A DNA stretch of 47,860 bases from Veillonella sp. VA142 (GCF_003992135.1 NZ_RQVN01000014.1:1-47860); one strand, 5' to 3'. Positions 25,532-34,127 are shown, counted from the stretch's first letter. A program made the numbers and translations. Notes: generated by a model not told the origin, from the letters alone.

Positions 25532-25942
25532 TCGGAAAAAGTTGTTTATTGCTCGGAAAAAGTTGTTTATTGCTCGGAAAAAGTTGTTTATTGCTCGGAA
25601 AAAGTTGTTTATTGAAATTTGAATTATATTTTATTTTTCAAAAGTATATTATTGGGGACATATAATTTCTTATATATCTCTATTTTTACAACCTATAAAC
25701 GGCTTTATCAAGCCTTATAAAGAATTTTAATTAATAGAATTCAAGTTATTTTATATATTCATTTTTTTCAATGTAGGTACATAAAGAAGAACTCGGAAAA
25801 AGTTGTCAATAGACTCGGAAAAAGTTGTTTATTTAAAAAAATCGCTTATTTTTTTTAATAAAAATCAAATGTTTTTCAAGAAAATTTTGATCTAAAACTC
25901 GGAAAAAGTTGTCAATAGACTCGGAAAAAGTTGTTTATTACC
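25532..25942. repeat. replication origin iterons (eight copies)
   Basis: Core TCGGAAAAAGTTGTTTATTG. Four copies at 25532, 25553, 25574 and 25595 (21-bp period), then pairs at 25793/25815 and 25899/25921 (22-bp period). In each pair the first copy reads GTTGTCAATAG and the second GTTGTTTATT. The one-helical-turn-multiple spacing and position upstream of rep 3 mark an iteron-regulated origin. AT-rich DNA lies between the blocks. Confidence 0.92.
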
Positions 25943-26184
25943 CCTCGTGAGGCATTGATATGACTGGGCTCACAGACCCCCTAAAAGAATTAAAAAGAAT
26001 TATTAAAAAAAAAGAAAAAAGAATATTAAAACCTTATAATGTAAATTTTGATTTAAAACTTTTATTTTCCTTTTTTTATTTTTGTTAATTTTAAATTTTT
26101 TATTTTTTTTGATTATACGCCCTATAAGCGTTTTTTAGTTATTCTAGGTATAATCTATCTACAGAGTATCCAGAGCCACCTTAT
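25943..26184. other. AT-rich non-coding part of the origin region
   Basis: Long A and T runs between iterons and 188-bp repeats, a plausible unwinding region. A 42-codon ORF at 25960-26088 is possible but unconvincing. Nothing else seen. Confidence 0.4.
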
Positions 26185-26760
26185 AGCTTAAATTAGAGCG
26201 TTTAAATTAAATGTTTATCACATACTAGATCATTACAATTATTAACTCAAAATTTTTTCAATACTTTTTGATAGCTTAAAAAATAACATTTCAATTCAAT
26301 TAAATCGCCTGTAAGGTCATTAATTAATCATGCACATGTATTTTATTGTGAAATAGGTTAGACAGGCCTTATTGCTTAAATTAGAGCGTTTAAATTAAAT
26401 GTTTATCACATAGTAGACCATTACAATTATTAACTCAAAATTTTTTCAACACTTTTTGATAGCTTAAAAAATAACATTTCAATTCAATTAAATCGCCTGT
26501 AAGGTCATTAATTAATCATGCACATGTATTTTATTGTGAAATAGGTTAGACAGGCCTTATTGCTTAAATTAGAGCGTTTAAATTAAATGTTTATCACATA
26601 GTAGACCATTACAATTATTAACTCAAAATTTTTTCAACACTTTTTGATAGCTTAAAAAATAACATTTCAATTCAATTAAATCGCCTGTAAGGTCATTAAT
26701 TAATCATGCACATGTATTTTATTGTGAAATAGGTTAAACAGGGCTTATTGCTTAAATTAG
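26185..26760. repeat. 188-bp tandem direct repeats (three copies plus start of a fourth)
   Basis: AGAGCGTTTAAATTAAATG begins at 26195, 26383 and 26571, exactly 188 bases apart; a broken fourth start (TTGCTTAAATTAG) is at 26748. Copies are almost identical. Each holds TTTATCACA (close to a DnaA box), TTGATAGCTTAAAAAAT, ATTAATTAAT and CATGCACATG. Candidates: partition centromere, incompatibility locus or second origin. Confidence 0.9.
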
Positions 26761-26815
26761 ATAGCTAAAATTTGATGTTTACGTAATACTAGATTCTGCT
26801 TTTTTAGATTTCTTT

Positions 26816-26863
26816 AAAAGTATGATATACTTTTAGTGTTGCTAATCCCTTAAACTGGCAACA
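26816..26863 (+). promoter_or_regulatory. operator palindrome, extended -10 promoter and leader hairpin, cassette 2
   Basis: Perfect dyad AAAAGTAT-GAT-ATACTTTT (26816-26834) covers the extended -10 TGATATACT (26823-26831). Then TGTTGC (26837-26842) pairs with GCAACA (26858-26863) just before the GGAAGGGGGTG ribosome binding site. Same design as 17478-17520. Confidence 0.65.
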
Positions 26864-26879
26864 GGAAGGGGGTGTTGTA

Positions 26880-26984
26880 ATGTATAATAACCAACAATTC
26901 TTGCGAGACGTTATGGTAAACGTAACAGCCTATTATGTTTACAAATGGTTAGACGTACTTTTCAGTATTCTTTTTAGCAACTAG
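26880..26984 (+). CDS. tiny hydrophobic membrane peptide, 34 aa (cassette 2)
   Basis: MYNNQQFLRDVMVNV... with one membrane span, TAYYVYKWLDVLFSILFSN at the end. It shares VN-x2-x-YY-x2-KW with the peptide at 17534. AAGGGGGTG is six bases before the ATG, and a strong terminator follows 35 bases after the stop. Sits next to the 188-bp repeats. Type I toxin-like or signalling peptide; function not proven. Confidence 0.6.
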   Translation: MYNNQQFLRDVMVNVTAYYVYKWLDVLFSILFSN

Positions 26985-27018
26985 CCTAACGCTTTAGCAT
27001 TAGCGTAATAATGCAAAA

Positions 27019-27051
27019 AAATACCCCAGAGTTCCGACCTCTGGGGTATTT
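27019..27051. terminator. terminator of tiny-peptide cassette 2
   Basis: AAATACCCCAGAG (27019-27031), loop TTCCGAC, CTCTGGGGTATTT (27039-27051); perfect 13-bp stem with A-run before and T's after, so bidirectional. Confidence 0.9.
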
Positions 27052-27147
27052 TGTGTTATAATGCATAACCAACAATTGCCTATTCGTATTATATCACACT
27101 TAACTGTATATGCAATAAAAATTTCACTAGATTTTTTCATAGCTAGC

Positions 27148-27243
27148 ATATATAATAACATATGCAAGGAGATATTTTTGTCGGACAGACAATTATTTCT
27201 TGTTAAGCCTATTTCAGCGCCAACTGAAATGGGCTCTTTTTTT
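27148..27243 (+). ncRNA. candidate small RNA with terminator
   Basis: A TATATAATA -10-like element at about 27149-27157 is followed some 80 bases later by GCCTATTTCAG (27207-27217), loop CGCCAA, CTGAAATGGGC (27224-27234) and seven T's. AAGGAGATATTTTTGTCGG in between could also be a ribosome binding site for a 23-codon ORF from TTG. Short transcript with no convincing protein; may be antisense or regulatory. Confidence 0.35.
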
Positions 27244-27254
27244 AAACTATTACT

Positions 27255-27434
27255 CTAGCTATTTTTTATGCTTAATCTAACACCTTTTCTATATCCCATA
27301 GCAAAAGCAATGGCTGTAAAGGTAATGCATAATAAAAAATCAAAAGCAGTAGAGAATAGTAGAATGCCTATCAGCGTTGCTGCAATGACAGACAGAACAA
27401 TTAAAATACAATAAACAATAGTTTTTAATGTCAT
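27255..27434 (-). CDS. small membrane protein, 59 aa
   Basis: AGGAGAACAT precedes the ATG at 27434, directly after the stop of the VirB5-like gene, so it is the last gene of the T4SS operon. Two hydrophobic segments (TIVYCILIVLSVIAATLIGI and FDFLLCITFTAIAFAMGY) with a short loop; C-terminus basic (RKGVRLSIKNS). No family recognised. Likely inner membrane; could be a small T4SS accessory or entry-exclusion factor. Confidence 0.65.
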   Translation of the reverse strand: MTLKTIVYCILIVLSVIAATLIGILLFSTAFDFLLCITFTAIAFAMGYRKGVRLSIKNS

Positions 27435-27442
27435 ATGTTCTC

Positions 27443-28246
27443 CTATTCACTAAATCTTGGTAATCGTTGTAACGTATGTTTTTCTATGTTTTCTTTAAAT
27501 GGATTATTTTCACCTTTAGAACCCATAGTATCGAACTTATTAAAGCTACGAATGGATTCAGACATAGTTCTTCTAGCTCGATCCATCGAGTCATTAGCAA
27601 TCATTTGTATAGCTTGTTGATTCGCAAGCATGGCTTGTCCAACAGAGGTATGAGCATTTACGCCTTGCATTAATGCTATTTTTTCGTTTTCAGCACGAAC
27701 ACCTTTTACCTCATCTTCTGTAATAGAATAAACTTTTTTTTCTGACTCTTCATTCATCTTTGTAAGCTCTGTAGCTCGATTTACTAAATTCATTGTTTCT
27801 TGTTCGTGGTTTTTGCCAATTCGCTTGCTATTTTTATTTAGAAACTCTTGGTCAAACGTACCACCCATGTTATTTAAAAAATCTAAGCTGTACAAATCTT
27901 TTAACTCTTCAGTGACTTTTTTCTTTAAGGATAAAAGTCCTTTTGCATTTTCTTGGAGAGCTTTGGATTCTGTTACTAACTTATTAAAGTCATCTTTGTA
28001 GGCTTTAAAAACTTTATAGTTTTGACTCATTTCTTTTTCAAAGTTAGATAGTGTAGCAAAATCCTTAGCTTTTTCTCCTTCTTTGATAACTTCCAATTTA
28101 TGTTGCCATTCTACAAGTTTATCCTCAACAGTACCGCCACTAAAATGCCATCTAGCTTCTGCAACATTGTTTGTTGATAACAAAATTAGGGATAAAATGA
28201 TAGGAATTTTTAGTTTATTCATTTGTATTTGCATGTTTGATAACAT
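27443..28246 (-). CDS. secreted coiled-coil protein, VirB5-like (second copy)
   Basis: Start at 28246 (MLSNMQIQMNKLKIPI), because AGGTGG lies just upstream; the reading to 28255 uses GTG inside that site. Signal peptide (IPIILSLILLSTNNVAEA). The mature part (about 235 residues) is almost all helical: KLVEWQHKLEVIKEGEKAKD, NEESEKKVYSITEDEV, then NAHTSVGQAMLANQQAIQMI. This last pattern (QGxNAHxxxGQAMLANQQAI) resembles VirB5/TrbJ C-terminal helices. VirB5 proteins sit at the pilus tip. Together with 30821 it gives two VirB5-like proteins in one operon. Confidence 0.65.
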   Translation of the reverse strand: MLSNMQIQMNKLKIPIILSLILLSTNNVAEARWHFSGGTVEDKLVEWQHKLEVIKEGEKAKDFATLSNFEKEMSQNYKVFKAYKDDFNKLVTESKALQENAKGLLSLKKKVTEELKDLYSLDFLNNMGGTFDQEFLNKNSKRIGKNHEQETMNLVNRATELTKMNEESEKKVYSITEDEVKGVRAENEKIALMQGVNAHTSVGQAMLANQQAIQMIANDSMDRARRTMSESIRSFNKFDTMGSKGENNPFKENIEKHTLQRLPRFSE

Positions 28247-28255
28247 ATATACCAC

Positions 28256-29623
28256 CTATAATAATCCAGAGAAGAAATTAGAGCAGGCTTCACTAAGTTT
28301 AGTAGTAAAAAGAGCTAAGAAGAAAAATACTCCAACAAACATGAATACATCTGGTACATTATTTGCAGAAATAACTCCTAATGTTTGTAGTTGTGAGTTG
28401 AGTAGATTTAATAGAATTGCGGTTAAAATTAAATCAAATAACGTGGAAATAATAACACCAATCATCATATTTCCTCTATTCCCAATTTTAGGAATGAAAT
28501 TGATAGGAATCCCTAATATACCAAAGCTACATACCATATAAAAGGCAACAACCTTATACATCACCCATAACATAAGACCGATAATAATAAATAAGATTAC
28601 CCAGTTTAATATGTTAAGGATGATAAATGGAAACATCTGATACCATGCTTCTACTAAATTCACTTCAGGGTGCATATTATTGGCCATAATATGCTTTACC
28701 GTATCGTATAAAGTAGAGAAGTTTAAAAAAGTTTCTACTGTATGCTGATTACCAGTCATAGTAGATGATACATTTTCAAAAAATGGAATAAATAAGGTAT
28801 CTATTATCTTTTTCCATTCCTTGGCAAGCGTAATAAAGAATCCATACCGAATAATTTTAGGAAATAATTCAGTAAATGGTAACTCACCTTTTAACGCACA
28901 TTGACAAGCAAACCATGCTAGGTCAATGACCATTAGGGCGTATAGCAAGTTTAGTATAGCTGGTTGCCAACGATCAAAGGAGTTTTTAATAACTTCAATA
29001 ATTTTATGTGTGGCTTCTAGTAACTTTTCTGATGGAGAAAAATATTTAGTGTAATCGAAGTCAATCTTAGGAATAATCTTTCTAAGAGTTCCACCAAAAC
29101 CACCTTCTGGATTATAACCTCCGTCTAAATCCCATCCAGCAACACCTTGATAAAATGGGCGTGGATCTTGTGGTTCTCCATTAACTCTGTATTCTGCATG
29201 TAAATGAGGGCCAGTACTTCCACCAGTATTACCAGAATAAGCAACTAATTCTAGTTTCTTGACGTGTTGTCCGGGAGTTACTAATACTTCGCTTAAATGA
29301 CCATATAAACTTGTTATTCCATTTCCATAATCAATAACGACAGCATATCCATAGCCAGAAATCCATCCTGCTACTACAACTGTACCATCAAGAGCCGCAG
29401 GCACTTTTGTACCTTCATCTAAACCTATATCTAATCCAGCGTGTAATCGTCTAGTTCCATAAATTGGGTGAATACGCCAACCAAATTCACTTGTTACAGT
29501 ACCACCAAATTTAGGTAGTATTTCATTAGCTTCTATAGTTTGCATTCCAAGCCCTAATCCAAAACAGATTAGGGCAAAGAAAAGAAGAATTTTTTTAAAG
29601 TAATGTTTCATAGGCAACACCAT
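28256..29623 (-). CDS. M23 peptidase fused to VirB6/TrbL-like membrane domain
   Basis: 455 residues. Signal-anchor or signal peptide at 8-32, then a complete M23 (LytM/lysostaphin) endopeptidase: H61-A-G-L-D65 in RRLHAGLDIG, YGHLS (H109) and GPHLHAE (H140, H142). From about residue 205 the protein becomes polytopic (ILNLLYALMVIDLAWFACQ, IILNILNWVILFIIIGLMLW, VAFYMVCSFGILGIPINFIP, VFMFVGVFFFLALF), resembling VirB6/TrbL channel components. The peptidase would face the periplasm and cut peptidoglycan cross-links where the channel is built. Coupled by TAATG to the preceding trbL-like gene. The fusion is unusual; no frameshift or second start separates the parts. Confidence 0.85.
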   Translation of the reverse strand: MVLPMKHYFKKILLFFALICFGLGLGMQTIEANEILPKFGGTVTSEFGWRIHPIYGTRRLHAGLDIGLDEGTKVPAALDGTVVVAGWISGYGYAVVIDYGNGITSLYGHLSEVLVTPGQHVKKLELVAYSGNTGGSTGPHLHAEYRVNGEPQDPRPFYQGVAGWDLDGGYNPEGGFGGTLRKIIPKIDFDYTKYFSPSEKLLEATHKIIEVIKNSFDRWQPAILNLLYALMVIDLAWFACQCALKGELPFTELFPKIIRYGFFITLAKEWKKIIDTLFIPFFENVSSTMTGNQHTVETFLNFSTLYDTVKHIMANNMHPEVNLVEAWYQMFPFIILNILNWVILFIIIGLMLWVMYKVVAFYMVCSFGILGIPINFIPKIGNRGNMMIGVIISTLFDLILTAILLNLLNSQLQTLGVISANNVPDVFMFVGVFFFLALFTTKLSEACSNFFSGLL

Positions 29624-30819
29624 TAATTAGGGAATGCTTGCTTATGAAGATCATCTACTTTTTTACCCATTTCAGCCATAGGGTTTGCTTTGTTACCAGC
29701 ACGATGTAGACCAGCCATATATTTACCAACAGCACTATTTGCTACTTTATTTCCAACTTTATTAGCTGCATTACTAGCTACATTATATGCATGTTTTACA
29801 CCTTGTCCAGCAGCTGTATTATCTAATACAGCACCACCTATATCTTTAGCAACTTTACCAGCAGCGGCACCAGTATGTCTACCTATATAAGCACCAGCGG
29901 CTCTTGCTCCGCCAGTAGCATAATTTTGTACCATAGCACCAGCAGAAGCTACTAAGTTAGTAGACTGAATCATGACACCATTTGCCATAGCGCCTGCGAA
30001 CTCAGTAACTTTAGAAATGATATGACTGAGGAAGAAGATAGCTATAGTGGATGAGAATAAAGTAGGTAGAAGAGTAGCTTTAATAGCTTCCTTCATTTGG
30101 TTATCTTTTAATCCTTTATCTATCTCACTCACTGTAAAGTTTTGATCTATGAAGTCTTTAGTAATCGCTATCATAAAGACACATACTAGGAGCTTTATTG
30201 AGGTAGTAAGGAGAATACCCCATGTTTTTTCACTCATGGATTTTGTCCATTTGGTTTGTGAAAAAGGGAGTAATACCATGGATAAAGCTCCCATGATGTA
30301 AAATTCCATCTTTGCCATGAAAAATGTCCATGAAATTTTTAGGAAGGCATAGCTTAGAATGATGATTAACACAATAGCTAATAGATAAATCATAAAGACA
30401 TCTAAGCCAAAGCTACTATCTTTTAGGATAAACCCTAGGTAATCAAATATGGTCTTATAGGATTTACCAATTAATCCTGCAACAGTAGGTAATTCCTTTA
30501 AATTGCCAGCCAGACTCCCAATTTTTTCAGCAGAATCCTTAATCATTAGAGTAAAATTTGTCCAGTGATTAATGAGCCACATAATAAAACCTACGTGGAT
30601 AATTTTAGTAATAATATTACCCCAGTTAAAATTGGAACTGAAATACATTTCCCAATTGGAAGCAATCCCAATGACTGCAAGAGAACCTGTAAGAGCTAGT
30701 AATGGAGCTTTCAAATTAGTAATAGAACTAGCAGTAGCTACTTTTATGTTTGTTTCGAGATCAGTAAAAAGTTTTAGAACGGTATCAATACCATAAGCAG
30801 CAGTAGCTGCATCAGCCAT
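29623..30819 (-). CDS. trbL: VirB6/TrbL-type inner-membrane T4SS protein
   Basis: Start at 30819 (MADAATAAYGIDTVLKLF), one base after the upstream stop, with GGATGGTGG as ribosome binding site; the longer reading to 30882 would overlap the previous gene by 62 bases. About 398 residues: six or so membrane spans between residues 30 and 280 (ALTGSLAVIGIAS, VFMIYLLAIVLIIILSYAFL, LLTTSIKLLVCVFMIAI, STIAIFFLSHII), the TrbL/VirB6 layout, followed by an alanine/glycine-rich tail (GGARAAGAYIGRHTGAAAGK) ending in a charged cytoplasmic segment. Forms part of the inner-membrane channel. Confidence 0.85.
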   Translation of the reverse strand: MADAATAAYGIDTVLKLFTDLETNIKVATASSITNLKAPLLALTGSLAVIGIASNWEMYFSSNFNWGNIITKIIHVGFIMWLINHWTNFTLMIKDSAEKIGSLAGNLKELPTVAGLIGKSYKTIFDYLGFILKDSSFGLDVFMIYLLAIVLIIILSYAFLKISWTFFMAKMEFYIMGALSMVLLPFSQTKWTKSMSEKTWGILLTTSIKLLVCVFMIAITKDFIDQNFTVSEIDKGLKDNQMKEAIKATLLPTLFSSTIAIFFLSHIISKVTEFAGAMANGVMIQSTNLVASAGAMVQNYATGGARAAGAYIGRHTGAAAGKVAKDIGGAVLDNTAAGQGVKHAYNVASNAANKVGNKVANSAVGKYMAGLHRAGNKANPMAEMGKKVDDLHKQAFPN

Positions 30820-30820
30820 A

Positions 30821-31627
30821 TTACCACCATCCTTCTTTTTCAGCAGCTTCTCGGTAAGGATCAGAAACAGGTTTGTTTTCAATTTCCTTTATAGCTTTTT
30901 CGGCATTTTCAGAAGCTTTATTAAAATCAGATGCTGTTTTTTCAATCATTGCTTTAGCACCGTCTTTTTCGAGCTTTTCAATTTCAGCTTTTGCGGCTTG
31001 CTGTTTAGCCATAGTTGCCTGAATTTCACTATTAATGTTAGTAGCTTTAATTTGCTCCTGTGTTAGATGGGCTTGTAACTGTCCTAACTCTTTAGCACCT
31101 TTAGCATGTTGAATTTGATCTAATAATTTTTGGATGCGTTCATTAGATGCTTTTAGCATTTCTTGATTTTTCATCAATAATTCAGTCGCATCTTTATTGA
31201 TTTTTTCAAGTTCTTCTCTGTTGTGAGAGACTTTAGATTGAATGTCACTTAGACTAACTGTTTTATAGTCAATGTCTGTGAGTTCTTTAAATTGCTCTTT
31301 ATAGGCTTGTTCAGCAGACTTTAATCCATTGAAAATTCCCATTAAAGAAGATTTTGTCTTGTTATAGTTATCATCCGCTAGTTTTATACTTTGACGAATA
31401 GGATCCACAAAGTCCTTCTTTAATCCCATTAAGTTTTGGCGTTGCAATTCAATTTGTTCTTTTAGACGATTGATTTGCTCAGTAGCTTTTTTAAGTTGCT
31501 CACCAATTTGTGCATATACTTTTGGGTCATACACTACAAATGCAGCGTGAGATTGTGGTGGATGTACAAGACCTAATGTTAATCCTAAAGAAAGAGCAAG
31601 GCATACTTTTTTCATTTTTTTGTTCAT
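30821..31627 (-). CDS. trbJ: VirB5/TrbJ-type secreted T4SS protein
   Basis: 268 residues. Signal peptide VCLALSLGLTLGLVHPPQSHAA, mature start FVVYDPKVYAQIGEQ, the typical TrbJ opening (vDp..y.q). The rest is a long coiled coil (KKATEQINRLKEQIELQRQN) with conserved hydrophobic heptads and a basic-acidic C-terminus ending GWW. AAAGGAGTTTAGC ribosome binding site overlaps the trbE stop. Periplasmic or pilus-associated; related role to the protein at 27443. Confidence 0.8.
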   Translation of the reverse strand: MNKKMKKVCLALSLGLTLGLVHPPQSHAAFVVYDPKVYAQIGEQLKKATEQINRLKEQIELQRQNLMGLKKDFVDPIRQSIKLADDNYNKTKSSLMGIFNGLKSAEQAYKEQFKELTDIDYKTVSLSDIQSKVSHNREELEKINKDATELLMKNQEMLKASNERIQKLLDQIQHAKGAKELGQLQAHLTQEQIKATNINSEIQATMAKQQAAKAEIEKLEKDGAKAMIEKTASDFNKASENAEKAIKEIENKPVSDPYREAAEKEGWW

Positions 31628-31628
31628 G

Positions 31629-34112
31629 CTAAACTCCTTTATACGCCTTCCAAGCCTGAATAAATTCAGCTGGAGTTAAGTGTTCTAATTCAGCAACTTT
31701 TAATTGATCGCTTTTTGCTGTAGCAGCTAAAAAGGCAATTTCTTGTTTGGATAGATATAAATTGAAGATACGACTAAAATCTGGAGATTTGAAGTAGTAT
31801 TCCTGTTTTGGAATCATATGCTTAATGATGATTTGTTCTGATGCATTTAAGCCAAATTCATGGTACATTAACGCATTTATATCAGAACTAGATGTATTAG
31901 GCATAAAGATTTTAGTTGGCATGTTATTAATTACTACTGGTTTAATTTCTTCGGAAATATCAGATAAGTTTTGAGTCGCCATAACAACAATAGCATTTTT
32001 CTTACGTAAATCTTTTAAATACTCTACGATTTTATTAGAGAAAGATTTATTTCGTAAGAAAAGCCAACATTCGTCTAATACAATAATTGTAGGACTACCA
32101 GTAAGCTGTTGTTCGATGCGATGGAATAAATAGTCAAGGGTAGGAGCAACAATAGCCTCATTTTCCATTAATTTCTCCATTTCAAAAACTTGCCAATTTC
32201 CTTGGCCAAAACGGTCTACATCACTATCAAAGAGTTGTCCATAGGCACCGCCTTTACCATCAATACCAGTTAATTCATTGAGTAATAAACGCCAATCTTC
32301 ATTTTGAATCGTTTGTTTTAGAGATGTCATAGTGCGTAAATGCACTGGCCGATCTTTTAGTACACGAAGGGCGTCTAGTAATTGCTTTTTATTTTCTGGT
32401 GTGATAGTAAAGTTTTGAGCGGTAGCATATCGAAGTAGCCATTCATGAACCCAAATTAAGTCAGTATCTTTATCTATTTGAGACAATGGCTGGAAGGCAA
32501 TGCTTTTAGTATCTACCAATAGATTATAAAAGTTGCCCCCCATTGCCTTTGTAAGTACACGACTGGATGCAGATTTATCAAAGATAAATACCTTAGCATT
32601 CGTGTATTTTAAGTAATTGCATACCAACGTATTTAAAAATACAGATTTACCTGTACCTGTTGCACCAGCAATAAATGTATGGCCAACATCATTGACATGT
32701 AAATTTAAATAGAATGGTAAGCCTTCAGGGGTAGTTGTTTTGAGTAGAGCAGCATCAAAAGTATTTAAACTTGTGAAGTGCTTATTTTTTTTTTGACCCT
32801 CATACATAGCAGATAGAGGGGAACAACTAGCCATTGTCATAGAATGTACAAGAAACTTTCTTAAATTAAATGTGTATACAGAGGGAATTGTAGAAAGCCA
32901 AGCAGAGGTAGCATTGTCTTTTTCTATATTGGCTACAAAGCCAAGCTCGTTAATGCTACTTTTGATTTCCTGCAATTCTTCTTGTAATACATCATAGTTT
33001 TTGTGTAACAGCACAATATTAATTGTTAAATATCCAAAGCTAACATTATCAGATTCTAGCTCTAAAATTGCATTTGTTACCTCATCTCCATCACGTACAG
33101 CAGATAAATCAACATTATTACTTTCTCTATTGTTGATTGCTTCGTACATCATGGTGAACATAGATTTTGACCGTTGATAATGATTTTTTTGGATTGCCAT
33201 TAATTCTTTTTTAGATTGGTCTTTAGATAGTCCAATCCAGCGTGTACAGAATCTATATTCACTTTGCAAGGAATTAAGCCGATCAAACATAGTGGGGTAT
33301 GTAGTAGTTGGTAAATCTTTAATACCAATAACACCAATATAATGATCACCTAATTTAGGTGATCGACCTGTTAATAATGGGGCATCACTTAAATTTTGTG
33401 TAATAAAGAAATTATTCTTAGTTTTAATTGGATACCATTGATCGGAGATGGTGCTGTGTAAATAAGTAAGAGTTTCTTCACGATTTAATGGAGTTACAAA
33501 TGGCATAGCTTTTTGTAATAAAAGAACAATATCATTACAGTTGTCTAAAAAATTTGATTCAGTTTCTTTTAGACTGTCTAAATAATTTTGGTCTATATTA
33601 TCTAATTCAGATTCCACTAATTTAGGATTAAAAAGTGCAAATACATCCTTAAATAATCCTTTAAATTCCTTAAAAACAGCTTTATTATCTTTGTCAATCG
33701 CATTTCCAACACGTTTTAATAATTCGTTTGGTTCTCTATATACAATCGTAAGATAATAGCGGATTCTAAAGTTACGTGAATTAGTGAGATTTTCTTTCCG
33801 AATTACATCAAATTCACGTTGTAAGTCATTTTCTGTGGAGAGTTCGATATAATCTGAATCGTACTCTTTTTGTGATTCAAAAAATAACATAAATCCATGA
33901 GGAATCCGTTTTAATGCATTGTTGACACGTTCAAAATACATGGAAAAGTCATCATTGGTTAAGCAAGAACAATCTGCTCCATAAAATGAATATGTTTTTT
34001 GTAAGGTATTGTTATTATTAAGAATCACATTATTATTTGTCATGGCAAGCCAAGTAACGACTTCAGATAAGTCCGCATATTTTTTTGCCAAAATAATCTC
34101 CTTTCTAGACAC
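31629..34112 (-). CDS. trbE: VirB4/TrbE-type T4SS ATPase
   Basis: 827 residues, normal for the family. N-terminal TrbE/CagE domain, then the ATPase domain with Walker A GATGTGKSVFLNTL (about 478-491), Walker B IIVLDECWLFL (about 675), and a C-terminal MATQNLSDI motif with arginine/glutamine finger region. Drives pilus assembly and substrate transfer at the inner membrane. Followed closely by trbJ. All motifs present, no disruption. Confidence 0.95.
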   Translation of the reverse strand: MSRKEIILAKKYADLSEVVTWLAMTNNNVILNNNNTLQKTYSFYGADCSCLTNDDFSMYFERVNNALKRIPHGFMLFFESQKEYDSDYIELSTENDLQREFDVIRKENLTNSRNFRIRYYLTIVYREPNELLKRVGNAIDKDNKAVFKEFKGLFKDVFALFNPKLVESELDNIDQNYLDSLKETESNFLDNCNDIVLLLQKAMPFVTPLNREETLTYLHSTISDQWYPIKTKNNFFITQNLSDAPLLTGRSPKLGDHYIGVIGIKDLPTTTYPTMFDRLNSLQSEYRFCTRWIGLSKDQSKKELMAIQKNHYQRSKSMFTMMYEAINNRESNNVDLSAVRDGDEVTNAILELESDNVSFGYLTINIVLLHKNYDVLQEELQEIKSSINELGFVANIEKDNATSAWLSTIPSVYTFNLRKFLVHSMTMASCSPLSAMYEGQKKNKHFTSLNTFDAALLKTTTPEGLPFYLNLHVNDVGHTFIAGATGTGKSVFLNTLVCNYLKYTNAKVFIFDKSASSRVLTKAMGGNFYNLLVDTKSIAFQPLSQIDKDTDLIWVHEWLLRYATAQNFTITPENKKQLLDALRVLKDRPVHLRTMTSLKQTIQNEDWRLLLNELTGIDGKGGAYGQLFDSDVDRFGQGNWQVFEMEKLMENEAIVAPTLDYLFHRIEQQLTGSPTIIVLDECWLFLRNKSFSNKIVEYLKDLRKKNAIVVMATQNLSDISEEIKPVVINNMPTKIFMPNTSSSDINALMYHEFGLNASEQIIIKHMIPKQEYYFKSPDFSRIFNLYLSKQEIAFLAATAKSDQLKVAELEHLTPAEFIQAWKAYKGV

Positions 34113-34127
34113 ATATTGTGTGAACTT

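Noticed and set aside
25532-25942. Regular short repeats as a possible CRISPR array
   Set aside because: Units abut at 21-22 bp with no unique spacers and lie before a rep gene; they are iterons.
25960-26088. 42-codon ORF (MTGLTDPLKELKR...) after the last iteron
   Set aside because: GAGG is at an acceptable distance, but the sequence is a lysine-rich reading of A-runs in the AT-rich origin region, with no homologue here.
26185-26760. 188-bp repeats as coding or CRISPR-like
   Set aside because: No open frame runs through a unit and no variable spacers exist between units.
27061-27258. 65-codon plus-strand ORF after cassette 2
   Set aside because: It reads through the intrinsic terminator at 27207-27240 and lacks a ribosome binding site.
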